A stretch of DNA of 64,000 bases from Ctenosaura bakeri (Eukaryota > Chordata > Lepidosauria > Squamata > Iguanidae), in contig CAOLHI010001296.1 in assembly GCA_948474755.1 (NCBI GenBank), positions 186,001-250,000 on the forward strand, in the 5' to 3' direction. Below the pieces are notes generated by a model that was given only the letters and a program-made list of their open reading frames with translations, was not told the origin of the DNA and made no database searches. The position numbers were made by a program, and so were the translations under genes. Shown here piece by piece: positions 33,607 through 46,659 of the stretch (position 1 is its first letter; each line of letters begins with the position of its first letter).

Positions 33607-34994
33607 CTAGGAAGAACACAACAGCATTGCTGACATGATATAAACATGAATATGTCATACTGCATTAAAGCACCACCCTTTATGGTTGCACTCTATGGAA
33701 GTTTGGTAGTTTGGTGTAGTTTGCAGTTTGGTGAGGCATTAGAGAAGCTCTAAATATCACTCCTAAACAGAAAAACAAAGATTCCATAGGATGGGACCAT
33801 GGAAGTTAACATGGAATAATAGTGCTATAATTGTGTAATGTAAGTGGGCTGATTTCTTTATGCTATGAAAATTTTGCTACAAATTTATGGGAGGGGCCTA
33901 AAACAACGAGTAATAATTTCATCTTTTGGTTCTAACTATATGGTGCTTAAATTACCTCCTCTTTTTAAAAAAAAAAATGGCAAAGGTATCAGGTTTACAT
34001 GTATGCCGTGATATTTTTTGTTGATGTTGTCAACATTTCATAAATCTCTGACATTAAGTAAAGGCCTACCTCAAACATGACATGTTGCAAGAATAATATT
34101 TTGGGATTTGTGCATCACAGTGTCTCCATCACGGAAAACCAACTTTAGAGAATCTACCAGACAGCAAGAGTAGGTTTTTAGGGCCTGGGGGAGAAGTTTC
34201 AAAGACCAATAACAGCACCATTCTTCTCATTTGTACTTGAAGAAACTGTAGGCACTCCAGACAGTCATTTTCAGGCAGATGTTCTGTACAACCCAACCTC
34301 CCATTCTTTGTACTCCCCCCTATTCCTCAGGCTGTGTCTGGCTGCCTTTGGGGCCAGGAAGAAATTTTTCCATGTTCTTTGAGCATGGCTTTTTTATCCC
34401 TCCTGGGGTTTCCACATGCCTTTTGTGAGATGTGGATTATGACTTCTCACCTTTGCAGTTCTGCAAATGGGCAGATTTCTTGTGCTGCTTGTCACAATCC
34501 GCAGACAGGAACAGGGAAAAGAGATGTTAGGCACTGGTTAAACTAAGTGGAGGAAAGCCGTGGGGCTGTTGGACATTTGGTGCAGAAGAGGCTAACCTAC
34601 AATTTGGGTTGTCTCTGCTCTGATTGCCTCTCCTCTGAGGCTCTTTCACTCACCCCATGGATTGGTAAATGCAGCAAGCCTGGCTGGGAAGATAAACCAC
34701 TGACCCTGGTATCCCTCCTGCACTTCCTTTGCAAAGGCTGCTAAAGAGGGTAATTGTCTTTAACTGTTTTTTATTGTATTTGCTTTTATTTGACATATTA
34801 AAGTTGTGGCCATACTGCTCAACTCAGTGTCTGGTCTTTTAATCTCAGTGCAATTGTCCATTTGTTGGGGGAGAAGATACATGCAGGTTCTCATGCATCC
34901 ACTGCTGCTGTGCAAAATATTGTTTGGAATGTTGTTTTTGCTAAACAACAATGGCAAACAGTTACTGTAGTATTATATAAAGAGCACTCCTCAC
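33607..34994 (-). other. SYNE1 intron e10-e11 (1.4 kb)
   Basis: A diverged family A MITE lies near its e11 end. A GC-richer segment at about 34,300-34,870 ends in 'tattaaagttgtggcc' and may be a retroelement remnant related to the one near 10.1-10.5 kb. Boundaries are not defined. Confidence 0.5.
33668..33850. repeat. Palindromic MITE, family A relative (diverged)
   Basis: Shares 'gattccataggatgg', 'ggaataatagtgctata' and 'gtttggtgaggcatta' blocks with the copies at 3.6, 14.6, 47.1 and 51.8 kb. Its left half contains a small duplication of 'gtttggt'. Confidence 0.5.
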
Positions 34995-35197
34995 CTTTTT
35001 GGCATGCTCAGGCTGATTCAGCATTTTTTCAGCATCCTCTAGCCAGGCCTGCAGACTGGCCACTGTACTGCTATATCGGTCCCAGTTAGAAATGACTTCT
35101 TCTAGCATGCTCTTCACGCTTCTCACTTCTACAGACAAGTGCCTCCACTGTGTTGTGGTTTCATTCATGAATCTTGTAACACTCTCTGTTTCTTCCG
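34995..35197 (-). CDS. SYNE1: SYNE1 exon e10: spectrin-repeat segment
   Basis: Encodes ETESVTRFMNETTTQWRHLS, SVKSMLEEVISNWDRY and TVASLQAWLEDAEKMLNQPE. The 'SLQAWLEDAE' helix-A pattern is a textbook spectrin-repeat start. It is 203 nt, with acceptor TCTTTTAG and donor AAAAAG|GTGAGG. Confidence 0.97.
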
Positions 35198-36023
35198 CTA
35201 AAAGACAATAAAACACTTAACATTTTTAACCCAGTGAATTGACTATTCCAATTTATAAATAGCAATAACAATAACTTCAAATTATTTAATTGGTTAAATT
35301 ACTTTATTTTGAATTTTTGATTGACTAAAATATGTCCTAATTAATTAAAAAAATGTGTACATGTGTAACCCAGCCATACTGCAGATATGGGACTGAAATG
35401 GAATGATAGTAATTTCCCTAAAAAAACCAGTTCTTGGTGTCCAGAAAGAAAGAAAATAAAATATCCTATATGATCAACACAGTTATAATGCTTTGAAATT
35501 AAGTACTTTCCCCAATTAATAAAATACAAAAGGAATATCCTAATATGTGTGCTTATGCTTCACATCTTATAGAAGGATGACTTATGGATATAATAGCATC
35601 ACACAGAAATATGTACATCAGACAAAACAGAAAGCTTGCATTCATGTTTCCACTTAGAAGTACAGATCACATGTATGTTTCAAATACTGATGTGTGCACA
35701 CATAGTAGGCAAAAATCTCACATCTAAATGTGATTCAGTTGGGGTAGCTTACAAATGAGGTTGCCATGGGACCACTCTGCCTTTTTGTAGGGATCTTTTC
35801 CTTTGATATGCTTTAGTGCAACAAGGCTGAAAAAATGCATACTGCCTACTGTATTACCAAGTTGTAACCTATCTTCATCAAGTCACTCATGCCCTCTGTA
35901 CCACACATTTGGACTCCAATTTTGTCATTTTCCAGATTGCTTAGCAACAGCTTAGCTTAATCACACAACAAAAATGGAATCCAACAGCATTTAAAAGTTA
36001 CACTGAACAAATACAGTACTTAC
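35198..36023 (-). other. SYNE1 intron e9-e10 (0.8 kb)
   Basis: AT-rich intron with nothing recognised. Confidence 0.7.
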
Positions 36024-36120
36024 GTGAGCCATTAGCTTTTGCATACATGTCAGCTGCCTTTTTCAGGATCTGATAGGTAACTTCATACTGCTCAAAGAAT
36101 TTGTTATTTTCTATAACAGA
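36024..36120 (-). CDS. SYNE1: SYNE1 exon e9: spectrin-repeat segment
   Basis: Encodes SVIENN and KFFEQYEVTYQILKKAADMY, ending YAKANGS with one base of a split codon. The 97 nt of e9 and 203 nt of e10 sum to a multiple of three. Donor CTCAC|GTAAGT, acceptor TTATTTCAG. Confidence 0.95.
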
Positions 36121-39100
36121 CTGAAATAAAAATAGATTGAAAATGATATTCAACAACACTGCTTTTTGGAAGCCAACCAGAGTTCTGTCAGATTAATTTT
36201 TCCCTTTCTCTGTAAGTTTATAAATAAATATGTGGAAATTCCTCTGAATATTAACAATCCTTTTACTATCTTCAGACTATTTCATGGGAAAATATGAGGG
36301 GAAAGTTTCAGCAAACCTTGGGCCTTGATTAATTAATTAAATATTAAATACTCAGTTGGAATGAATGATCATATGAGGCTGTCTAAAAACAAGTAGGGTA
36401 ACTGGTTCATCTTGTTCATCTTATTCGGTACTGTCTACGCTGCCAGTATTTGAGGTGGGTTTTTCCTAGTCATGCCAGTAAGTATTAGGGATTAAACCTG
36501 TATGCACAACATGCAAAACTCATGTTCTACCACTTCTCCATAGACTGTATGTGTTCTACTACAGAGCTACAGCTTTCTCTGTACACTGACACAATTGATC
36601 AAACATTAAGAAAATTCATATCTCATTGAGATTAAAGGGGTTTAAAATGGTTCCTTTCAGCTGTAAAGCAAGTGTGTCCTATGACCTGGTTTCCAGGATA
36701 TAAGTACATTTAGGAGAGAGCTAGTCTGGTGTAGTGGTTTGAGTGTTGGACTACAACCCTGGAGATCAGGGTTCAATGCCCTGCTTGGCCATGGAAACCC
36801 ACTGGGTGACCTTGGGCATGTCACACACTCTCATCCCCAGAAAACTCTGTGATAGGTTTGCCTTAGGATCACCATAAGCTGGAAATTACTTGAAGGCACA
36901 TAACAACAACACCACTTAGGAGAGGATGTAGCAGATAATCAAGCTGCACCACAAGCTAACTCATTCTGGTATTGTAGTAGCACTGTGACTGAACCTAGAT
37001 TGGTTCCCACATTGAAGGGAAGGCTGACACCATTACAATAGACACAACCAGTACTATCTGATGCTGGTGTAGAATTACCACATAAAGCACATGTGCATCT
37101 CAGATATCAGAAACAGCCTGGAAACAGAACATTGGGCAAGTGAGATGAGAGATCTACAACTATGTAGCTACATTACTCAGTTACTGGCTAATGTATTTTG
37201 GCTACATCAGTCAGTTACTCTTGTGTGAACCTTTGCTTTTCAATTTTGTTACAAGTGCTGCTAATATGTGATGCTGAAGAATAGACAAAACCATTATCCT
37301 TCCACATGAATAAATGAAACGTTTGTCGAAAGGCAAAGATACTTGAGATATCAGTACTTAATACTATGAGAGGGAGGAAGAGAGGAACGGAGGGATGATA
37401 ACTTAAAACACATGTTTTGCATATCCTTGTGTATTGCCAAACCAGATTGACCCAGGTTAAAGTGAAAACAAACACAGTTTTCACATCATTCAGATCTATA
37501 ATCTCTGTTTATCTAAAACTAGCTACAATAGGGAAAGAAAGGTCTTCTTTTCTCTTTTATGTGCTGGGCAAAATCACCAGACATAACTGTCACTTCTGGA
37601 AGAATATATTCTGTGGACACTGTAAGATTTATGGAGTTCTTCATCATTCATCTTCACACAGAGACATGTTTTGGCTTGGTAATATTATCAACATTAGCAA
37701 TCTTACCTGATTTTGAAATATATACATGACAAAATTCCTTTTAGCTGTGAAAGGCACTGCAATAACTTTGGCACATATTTACCATATGTTTGTAGGAGGC
37801 TTGTTTTTAATGGCACACACTAGCTTACTAATGGCACACACACACACAGAAGGCTTTCTTGGCCATTTTATTTTCCATATATTTTAACATTGTTATTAAC
37901 CATATTGGATAGAGTATTTGCATTCTGAATTTGAACTGAAGTTCACAGTTCACATAGCTTTCTTCTTTATTTCTTCTTATCATTTAAAATCCAAAATAGA
38001 GACAAAGATTGAGAATGATATGTCAGCTAATAACATTCCATATTTTTATACAAAAGGATGACAGTTTATTACAGTTTATTTTACTTTAAAAATTCTTACA
38101 TTTATTATCCAACTGAAGCTCATATTAAATGGTGGCGGGGCACTGGACAAAACAGGTCTTTTACCTGGTCCTACTCACCAGTGACTGTATTTTCCCTATT
38201 TAGAAGATAGATCAGCATTTTATGATGCTGCATAATTCTAGAGACAACCAAAAAAGTACAAGACCTCTTTAAAAAGGGTCTTTCAAGGAACTCTATCTTT
38301 CACCAACCCACTTACACTGATTGCTTCAGTTCTCTGCTTTCCCTCATCCTGCCTTGTTTGCTAGGGGCTTTGCTTACAAGGTGTTCCTCCTGAGCACCCT
38401 GGCTATTCCTTTCTTTTAGAGAACAGACCTTTGTGGGTGCCACGGAGCCTGGCCTGCATTGCCATACCAGCCTCCTGACTTAGGATAAGATAAATGACCT
38501 GTCCCATTGACAAAAGACATAATATTCGACTGTCAGTAAAGCTGACTTCCATTAACAGAATGGTAGGCATCATCTGGTACTTGACCTCAGGTAGCAAAAA
38601 GTCATAGGATGGCTCTGTCTTAATGCAGTTCTTGTATTAACAACTGGTTCATCTGGTTTAGTATTATTGGCACTGAATGACTGTAGCTCTCTGAGGGTTA
38701 ATACAGCCTATTTTACAGATTGAACTTTGGACCATCTATGTTAGGTATGTGTTCAGCCACAAAATGACAGCGCCTTCCCTAATTTCTGCATTAAATGTAA
38801 TCATAACTACAGAATGTGCTGAGCCAAATATTAAGAAAGCTGAATGTGAGACTCTTCTCAGTTGGTGCATCTTTGGAGAAGAAGGTCCAAGTTAAAAGAC
38901 AGTACATGTTAATATTCTTGGTATTTTGCAATATGTTTCTCAATTCAGCACACTTTGCCTAGATTAAAAAAATATGAGCAATGCGACCACGTGTGCTTTT
39001 AGTCATCATGATGCAGGAGTCCTCAACCCCACTTCACTCCTTCTAATTCTTTTCTGAGCTAAAGATATTATCCTAAAACTGACTGACTTTTTCTTACTAT

Positions 39101-39177
39101 CCATTTAAAAAAAAGGTTGCTATCATACATGACAAGAAACATCCACTCCATTCAAAAATAATCTAGGATAAACTCAC
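36121..39177 (-). other. SYNE1 intron e8-e9 (3.1 kb)
   Basis: Contains one full SINE. The remainder (36.9-39.2 kb) shows no named repeat or coding segment; a short (AC)n patch lies near 37,838. Confidence 0.7.
36719..36915 (+). mobile_element. tRNA-derived SINE, full length, with target-site duplication
   Basis: The most complete copy here: 'gtgtagtggtttgag' (A box), 'gatcagggttcaatgcc' (B box), 'ggaaacccactgggtgacct', 'aggtttgccttaggatcacc', 'tacttgaaggcacataacaac'. It is flanked by 'ttaggagag' at 36,710-36,718 and 36,916-36,924. Useful as the reference for the other copies. Confidence 0.9.
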
Positions 39178-39346
39178 CATATAGTTTTGAAGAAGCAGTT
39201 CAACAGAGTCTCTTCTTCCATATTTGATAATCCATGATTTTAATTTTGATTCCGCAAGGACCAAAAGAGATAGCAGACGGTACTTCAGTTCTAAGAACTC
39301 CATTTTCAGCAGATGGAGTTCAGATGTAGAGACAACAAAATTGAAC
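39178..39346 (-). CDS. SYNE1: SYNE1 exon e8: spectrin-repeat segment
   Basis: Encodes SELHLLKMEFLELKYRLLSL and SKLKSWIIKYGRRDSVELLL. It is 169 nt: the first base completes Arg from e7, and the rest is 56 codons ending in ...LLQNYM. The donor is TATG|GTGAGT and the acceptor GTGCCTAG. Highly conserved against human nesprin-1 as I recall it. Confidence 0.97.
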
Positions 39347-39927
39347 CTAGGCACAAATCACACTCCAGTTCAACAGTGAAACATTAAATATAAAGATAAT
39401 TATGTTTTCATGTTGCAAATGCCTGAAGGCATATTCAGTTTTACATCATCATTATTCTGTAGCTTGCTCATTAATAGCTAACTAATAATTGTTTGTGGAG
39501 TAAGGAAAGATCTGTCTTACTGCTCAAGAGTAAACATGTTTATAGAGAACTTAATCGTATTTTTTTCAGGCTTGCTTTGTAGTAAATCTACGTAGATTTT
39601 TATCCTAAACTCTTCATTGACAAACAACCTCCTTCTCACTTCTTCGAAAAGGTGTTGTTACATAACATTCTCAGCTGTAAATGGCAACAAGCAACCAGTC
39701 TTTATTTTAAACCTCCCAAATACATAGCTTATTTAATTTCATGTTTTTCAATAATTTCAGTTATCTGTAACCATGAAGTACTCACATCATGAAACAGTTG
39801 CTGTTTCCATAGTTATCTGAAGCCCACTGGAAACCTAACAGTGACTGATTTTTAACTAGAAAAAAAAATCCTTACAGCAAACAGGTTCTTTAATCACTGC
39901 AGCATTTAAGAATTAAACCAGACTTAC
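39347..39927 (-). other. SYNE1 intron e7-e8 (0.6 kb)
   Basis: Nothing recognised. Confidence 0.7.
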
Positions 39928-40040
39928 CTCTCTGCCATATCATCTAACTGCTCTGTTGGAACAGGGACTCCATTGACAGATCGAGTTCTGTGGATTTCCT
40001 GGAATGTCTTTTTGTAGCCATCTACATTTTTAAGTACATC
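39928..40040 (-). CDS. SYNE1: SYNE1 exon e7: spectrin-repeat segment
   Basis: Encodes DVLKNVDGYKKTFQE and IHRTRSVNGVPVPTEQLDDM. The RTRSVNGxPVP motif is a hallmark of nesprin-1 near its N-terminus. The 113 nt end in a split Arg codon (AG|G) completed by e8. The donor is GAGAG|GTAAGT and the acceptor ATATTAG. Confidence 0.96.
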
Positions 40041-40350
40041 CTAATATGGATATCGTTGTGCAGGGTTTTTTGAAAGAGAGAGTGAAGAGGAAAAAAGGTT
40101 CACAACAGGCAATTTTAATAAGTACAGGTCTTTAAAGCTGTGCTGATGACTCAATCTATGCAAGCGTTTGATCATGCTGTCACATTTTTATGTGAGGGAA
40201 AGCATTTACAGCAGCATGAGCTTCCAGAAAATGAATGTGCCTTTTGAGATACTGCGCTAAAGCTCTGCCTGACAACCCTGTCACGTTTTAAAAACAGGCA
40301 ATATGGGCAATGCCTAATAGATTCTCAAAACATGTTGCATGGGCTATTTG

Positions 40351-40351
40351 G

Positions 40352-40398
<47 letters not shown>

Positions 40399-40430
40399 CC
40401 TACCTACCTACCTACCTACCTGCCTGCCTA
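40351..40430 (+). repeat. (CTAT)n-(CTAC)n-(CTGC)n microsatellite
   Basis: About twelve CTAT units pass into about six CTAC units and then two CTGC units. Such stepwise motif change is typical of an old, still variable tetranucleotide repeat. Confidence 0.95.
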
Positions 40431-41410
40431 TATTGTCTATCTGTCTCTTTCCCTTTCTTAATCGCTGAGAGAAAAACTAACTGCTGACAGCTCATAACAT
40501 TTCACATCTATAATTTCCCACTGCCACCCACTTACTGCACTGTTTGCACATTCACCTGGGCTAATTTTCCTCCACACATATCCCTTTGAATGTACATATC
40601 ATGCATTCAATACATAATGAAGTCTGGCACACATAATAAGAATGACCAGGGTTCATATTTTGTTCTCTGTACAGAAGCAACTGCAGTTTCTCTAACCTAA
40701 TATTTACAAAATGCCACCTAGAGTCAGTCTAATAATGAGAGGTCTTCTCTATATTATCTCAGCCACAGTATTTTGCAAGGCTTAATGGCTACTTAATGAT
40801 AACTAAACATCACGCAGGAGGAATCTGCAACAATAACACACTATGTTCTTGGAAGGGTGTCAGAGTGAGGACTTAGTCACACATGTTGCATAGTCCTTGC
40901 TTAACATGGTTAGTTAGCATAAGTTGATTTAATTAACAAACAAGTAAAGTTGTTTTTCATCTGTGACTAAATAATGTTCAAATACTGCTTTTTCTCCTTT
41001 TTTCAGCTGCATCAACAAATATATATATAGACAGGTGCACATAGCTGATAATATGATAATGGCATTCAAATATTCATTTTCCTTTGTTAATGGCTGTTTC
41101 ATTTTTGGATGAAGCCAAAGATGAAAAATTAATCATGTGGCCTGATTATTATTATCTTGTTCATATGGAGAGCAATTCAAAATCCGGTCCCTATGTAAGT
41201 CTTTGAAAAAGTTCATTATTACTTCTACATAAAGCAGCTGAGTTACAAGAAGATTGGGGGTACAACAAATATAGCCAAAAGTAAAGATAAACAAAAACAT
41301 TTAATAAATGTTTAATAAATGTTTGCAAAGTTACACTGTCACAATCACAAAAGAGTGCAAGTCAAAGTAGGTTCCACTGATTTCATCTGGTCTGCTACCT
41401 AAACGTATGT

Positions 41411-41850
41411 GCCCTACCATGACCCTTTCTGCGCCTTATCTTTTTGCGGTGCTGGGGCATGGGAATCGCGTGAGCAGCCTCTTGTGAGAGGCTCTCGTGT
41501 CCCCGCTGCTTCTCCTCTGCAGCCGCTGCCTACTGGCAAGCAGGCAGCATGAGGGTTCCTCCCTTCCACAGTGCAGCCTGGGATTTCCCCAGACTGCACT
41601 GGGACAGGAAGCACGAGTGCTGCGGTTCTGGAGGCTCCACAAGCATGGTAAGTGCACGCGGAGCCTTGGAGCGATGCCCGATTGTGCACCATTTTCAGCT
41701 ACAAGCCGAAAATCAAATAGTGCGCGATCAGCACCTGCCAGCCCTGGCAGCATTGCGCAATTGCAAGGACGTCATATGGACCTCTCCTCACAATTGTGCA
41801 ACACTCCAGAGGCCCTTTCACATGGCGAATGCTGTGTGAAAAGGGCCCTT
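41411..41850. other. CpG-rich, GC-rich block of uncertain nature
   Basis: By eye about 20 CpGs in 440 bp, against almost none in neighbouring intron. It ends in a stem formed by 'aggccctttcaca' (41,811) and 'tgtgaaaagggccc' (41,836). It contains several overlapping open frames on both strands, none with recognisable domains; they follow from high GC. It could be a young or CpG-retaining MITE, or an intragenic CpG island. Confidence 0.6.
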
Positions 41851-44634
41851 GTGATTCAGTTCAGATTTCAATCTGAAATGTCAGAAAACCACACTGAAAC
41901 AATATGGAGGTGTACAACTTGACTTGACTCCCTAAACTGAGGTATGATTTGGAAATCTGAAGATTCATGCCTCCTTTTGCTGATCAATAGAATCTTTTTA
42001 TAAAATCTTCTATTTGTCAGAACTGGATGAAATTTGCAAGCACAAACATCTCTTAGGAGGGTTTTGTGCCTGCCAAATTTCTGGCAATAGATGCAATAAT
42101 TTTTAACCTATGCAGCTATAAATCTGCTTTTTTTTTTTTTTTTTTGAGGGAGTACAACGGAAAAATTGCTAACTTTTTTTCCCCCAATTTCTTGGTTAAT
42201 TTGGACAAGAGGTGTAGGTATAGCAGCTTCTGTTGGAGGAATCAAGTCTGCTAAGTTCCAAATGAATAGAGTCACAGATCTTTCTGCAAGTGCAATCTTT
42301 TCATTTTGAGGGGATTAAAAAAAAAGACATGATTATCCTCTGGGTATCCTGCCTACCACTCTTCTGAAAGTGTGCACAGAAGGGGCGTAAAATAGCAAAC
42401 TGCCTATGTGATTACAGAGGCAGGACCTATAAATCCCTATTAAAATTGTCATAAAGCAGCAGCGGAGGTGGCGGAAAATAATCTGTAAATAATCAAATCC
42501 ACGAACGTTAAACCTGCAGATGTGGGAAGCTAAGTGTAATTCTAAAATGGCGATTCACACTGAGAGAACTGAAGGACAACAGGAACTGAATTCAACATTT
42601 ATTTATTTTTTTAAAAAATTCTTAACTAGGGGAAAAGAGGATGGATTCAAAAAGAAAAGTGTGACTGGGTCAGCATCTTCTCTCTCAGATGGGTAGGGCA
42701 GCTCTGCCCTCCCCAATGTGATAAAGCACCCTGTCACTTCACACACACAGCTCTGCCTTCCCATTTAAACATTACTTCTGCCTAAAAAGTGAACCATTTC
42801 GAAGGTTATTTAGAAATTCTTTAGACTTTTATGACAATGTGTTTTCTATTTGAGTTTAAAATACTGTGTATTACTCAGCTGAGTCAGAATTAAAAAAATA
42901 AACTCTAATCTTTGTTCAAATAACAACCAGAACAACGAATTGGAGGTCATATACAGATCAAAACTAATACAGTTTTTCATATTTCTTTTAAACAATTTCT
43001 TTATGTCCTGAAATCCTCATATAAGTACCGGTATGCCAAACAGCCTTTTGGCTATACTATCACCAAGGGCTCAACCCTCAACTCTAGGTCACATTTTCTG
43101 ACCAGATTCCAAAATGGTTTGATTTCTCCTCTGCCTCTCTCCCTAGGTGTTCCCCAAGAAACAAACCTTCCCACTCAGATACACCCCCCCCCAGCTGACT
43201 GAGAAGCTATATTCCAGAGCTCTCTCTGGCCGACAGACTCATTGAAGGACTGTAAAATGACACTCAGTGCTTGCCTTTTTATATATTCTCCTCTTGAGCC
43301 TGTAGCCCTCCCTCTCACCAACATGCTGGTTTTCTCTCTTGAATACTGGCTCCCTGGCAACCTGTTGCTGGGTTACTCTGGCATTTAGGATAGCCACACA
43401 CCCCAGAACTCCATCACAGAAAGTAATTTAAATTAATGACTAAATAGACCTTGAAGCTACCCTAGAACCCAACAGAGCCTACCCCTAGATTGACTACTTG
43501 CAGACTTAACCACTGAGCAGAAGAAGCTGGAAGCAATAGGGGCTTTATGATTAGAAGGTATATATATTTCAAACAGTGCTTTAGGTTTTGGTCACTTCAG
43601 CAGAGAGTCCACCTTGCTCTTCTGAGCACCTGAAAGATTCAGCCAAATCTGATGCACTTCCCTGGTTATTAGGGCAGCATGATCAATTCGTCTGATACAT
43701 GTGAAAGCTGCTAAGCTCAAATGTTGAGATAAGGTACACTATGGAAAAAAAGGCACTCCTCCCTGCATCTTGACATATTTTTCTAAATTACTGACTAATG
43801 AACCACAGAGTAATCAAGAATGCAATAATAGAACTCCCCCTTTCCTCTTAACTATACAAAGTACACAGACTGTCATATTAAAAGAGACACGTCATGCTGT
43901 TTGAGATCACAAATCTGTTCTCCATAAGACAATTCCAACAGAAATGTTAGCAATGAAATTTCTCTTCTTAAACTGCATAAAGAGCAATATATTTTCCAAG
44001 AAAACACACAATGAAAACAACAAAATTAATGAGTTATAAGAACCTCACTGATTTAACTTCTGGACACTCCACTTCTCAGAGTGCTGTAATCACATCTGCA
44101 GAGATGGCCATTTCTAGTATAATTTATAATTGTAAAACTTACTGTTAATTCCCATCATCTCAGTTATAGAACTTAGACTACAAACTTATAAAGGGAAATG
44201 TTTAGAACATTTTGGATTGTATTTTGCTGTGTCCCCTCTGCTTTGGGAAGGCACATCCATAAATAGATACTCTTTGACTCTGTAACTGTCTGGACCACCC
44301 AAATCTGCTGTTCCTACATTCTGCAATCCTCTGGGCAAAACTGGATGCAAATTTTTGTGTATGACACATTTCCTCCTGGCTTGCCCACTACAGTCATTAT
44401 CTGTACTGGGATGGATATGCAGATATGCCATGCATGCACCCAGTTTTCCTCTTCTTCTGCCTCTACCTTCCAGAAGTTACGCATAGTCACAGCAAATGAG
44501 GCATTATTAAGCCCTAAGTTCATGTCCTCTTACACAAAGAACTGCACCCATGGAATCAATAATACATCTTTACACTTTCTAGTAAGCAAACTAAGTTGCA
44601 TGATTACAACTAAAGTTACAGTATACTAGTGATG

Positions 44635-46354
44635 AACAAGCACCCTCCAATACCTAATTTTGGAATGTGATCTATTAAGGTATTGTTTAGAGTGGATGGC
44701 AGAATGGATAACGTTGAGAAATAGCAGATTACTTAATCTTGAAGGGGAAGGATTGTATTTTGGCTGGCACGCCTACATATGGTATGGTAAATCGTTAATA
44801 GATAAAAGAATTCGGAACCCACTTCTTGAGGAAAGCTTTATTAACAGTCTGGTTAAAATACAAAAGAAAACTGTACTTAAAAACTCCGCTGTGGGTTTCG
44901 ACCCATGAGGCCTTTTATAGAAGGGAAATCCCTAGGAAAGATTCTTGGATAACATATAAAGATATATTGCAGATACATAGGGACACCATAACATTTAAAA
45001 CTAAAGACGAACTTTCTGCTCAGGGTTGGTCTACACATTGGTTGTTATTTATGAAATTATTGGACAGATTTAAAAAGGATGGATTAGAGGGTTTTGAAAT
45101 AAAGGAAAGAGAATTTGATAGGATTTTAAAGTCTGGTATTAAACATAAAGTCAGTCTAATTTATAATATCCTATTGGTTTTAGAGAATGAGACAGAAGCG
45201 GTAAAACACACTATGATAAAATGGGCCAAGAACCTGAATTGTGTAATTACTATGGGAGAGATTGTGGAAAGATACCTGGGAACTAGTAAAGCCAGCTAGT
45301 TTGAGAGAAAATTATTATAAGATGCTCCACAGGTGGTATATTACCCCTGTTCAGATGGCAAGGATACAAGTATACAAGGAAACCACAGTGATGCTTGTTG
45401 GAAGTGTGGTCAAAAATGTTCACTTTTCCATATTTGGTGGCAATGTGATTCGGCTAAGAAATTTTGGAATATAATACATGAGAAAATACAAGAGGTATTA
45501 AAAACAAAATTTCAACTGTCCCCAAAAATTTACTTGCTTAACATGTTGGAAACTATACAAATAAATAGATCTAAAAAGAAAATTGTCCTCTATATGATCA
45601 TGGTGGCTAGACTATGTTATGCACAGATGTGGAAAGAGAAACAGTCACCAAGACATGAAAGCTGGTTATTAAAATTATTGGAGTTTGCAGAAGCTGATAT
45701 CACTATAGACAAAAGAAAAAGGGAGATTACTGATGAATGGACATTAGTTGTTCCTATTTGGGAAGAATTATGGGGTAAAAAGGCAGTCTTATTTTTAGAG
45801 TAAGTATGGTACAGTGGTTATAACTGAGATATAAATGAGATATAAATGAGGTATTTATCTTATCTCCTTTCTTAAAATAAGTTTATAATAGAACGTAAGG
45901 ATTGCAGTATTATGTTATGATGGAAAAAGAAGGTGTGTTTAAGGAAATCAGTGTGTAATATAGATTAATACGTTAGTTTAAATAACTAGAATAAAGATTG
46001 ATAAAAGGTATGTAGACGCTATGTTATTAATAATATTAAACTGACCATTTAATTGTAATTGGATTTCTCTTAAATATGATATGTTCTATGAAATGAGACG
46101 GTATTGACAGGTAAGGAAGTATATGTTAAAGTAAGTTTCAGCAAAAGGGGGGAGGGTGTAAAGGGGGTGAGGGGTGAACGGGGATTGTATGGTCTGTATG
46201 TCTGGTATGTTTGTTATGTAGGTATGTATTGTTTAAGATAGTGTTTAGATTGTTTAGGTAGTTTTGTTTAGAAGTAGTATTGGTATGTGTTTTGTCTGTA
46301 TGTATATATTAATTGAATCAACATCAATAAAAGTTATTTTTTATAATAAAAAAA
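44635..46354 (+). mobile_element. L1 LINE, 5'-truncated, 3' UTR and tail intact
   Basis: About 1.7 kb: ORF2 C-terminal third, then about 540 bp of 3' UTR with a G-rich tract (46,147-46,183), ending 'aataaaagttattttttata' plus A-run. G-rich 3' UTR tracts are also known in mammalian L1. No clear target duplication. It lies antisense to SYNE1. Confidence 0.88.
44660..45803 (+). pseudogene. L1 ORF2 C-terminal fragment
   Basis: Starts 'ECDLLRYCLEWMAEWI' and carries 'WSTHWLLFMKLLDRFKKDGL' and 'TMIKWAKNLNCVITMGEI'. The zinc knuckle 'CWKCGQKCSLFHIWWQCDSA' lies near 45,393-45,450. It ends 'PIWEELWGKKAVLFLE'. Frame changes near 44,880-44,910 and 45,300-45,335 break it, but long open stretches remain, so it is the youngest L1 in the window. 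Confidence 0.88.
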
Positions 46355-46659
46355 AGTAGATTAATTTGGAGGACATCTGCCAGATACCTTTCAAATTAAT
46401 CTGAATTTAAGAATGACTCATGCAATCTGGTATCCAAAATTCAAATTTCTGAAAATATAAACAAAATATTGATTTATGTTCTAATAAAGAATATATGTCT
46501 AAACCATATACCTGTCTTCTTCTCTTTTTTGTTGTAAAGAGATGTTACACAATTAATGAAAACACCTATCTTACATTAAAATTCTTTGAAATTGGTTAAC
46601 TGTTTAATCTCCCATGTGAGGAAAGTAATGTTCAACATTTTACAACACAGTCTTTTACC

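Noticed and set aside
36719..36800. tRNA-like A and B boxes as a tRNA gene
   Set aside because: No cloverleaf with anticodon stem. The sequence continues into the SINE body and occurs in several copies.
41414..41922. Several 90-141-codon frames on both strands in the CpG-rich block
   Set aside because: Overlapping frames on both strands are expected from high GC and few stops. No domain, no splice context.
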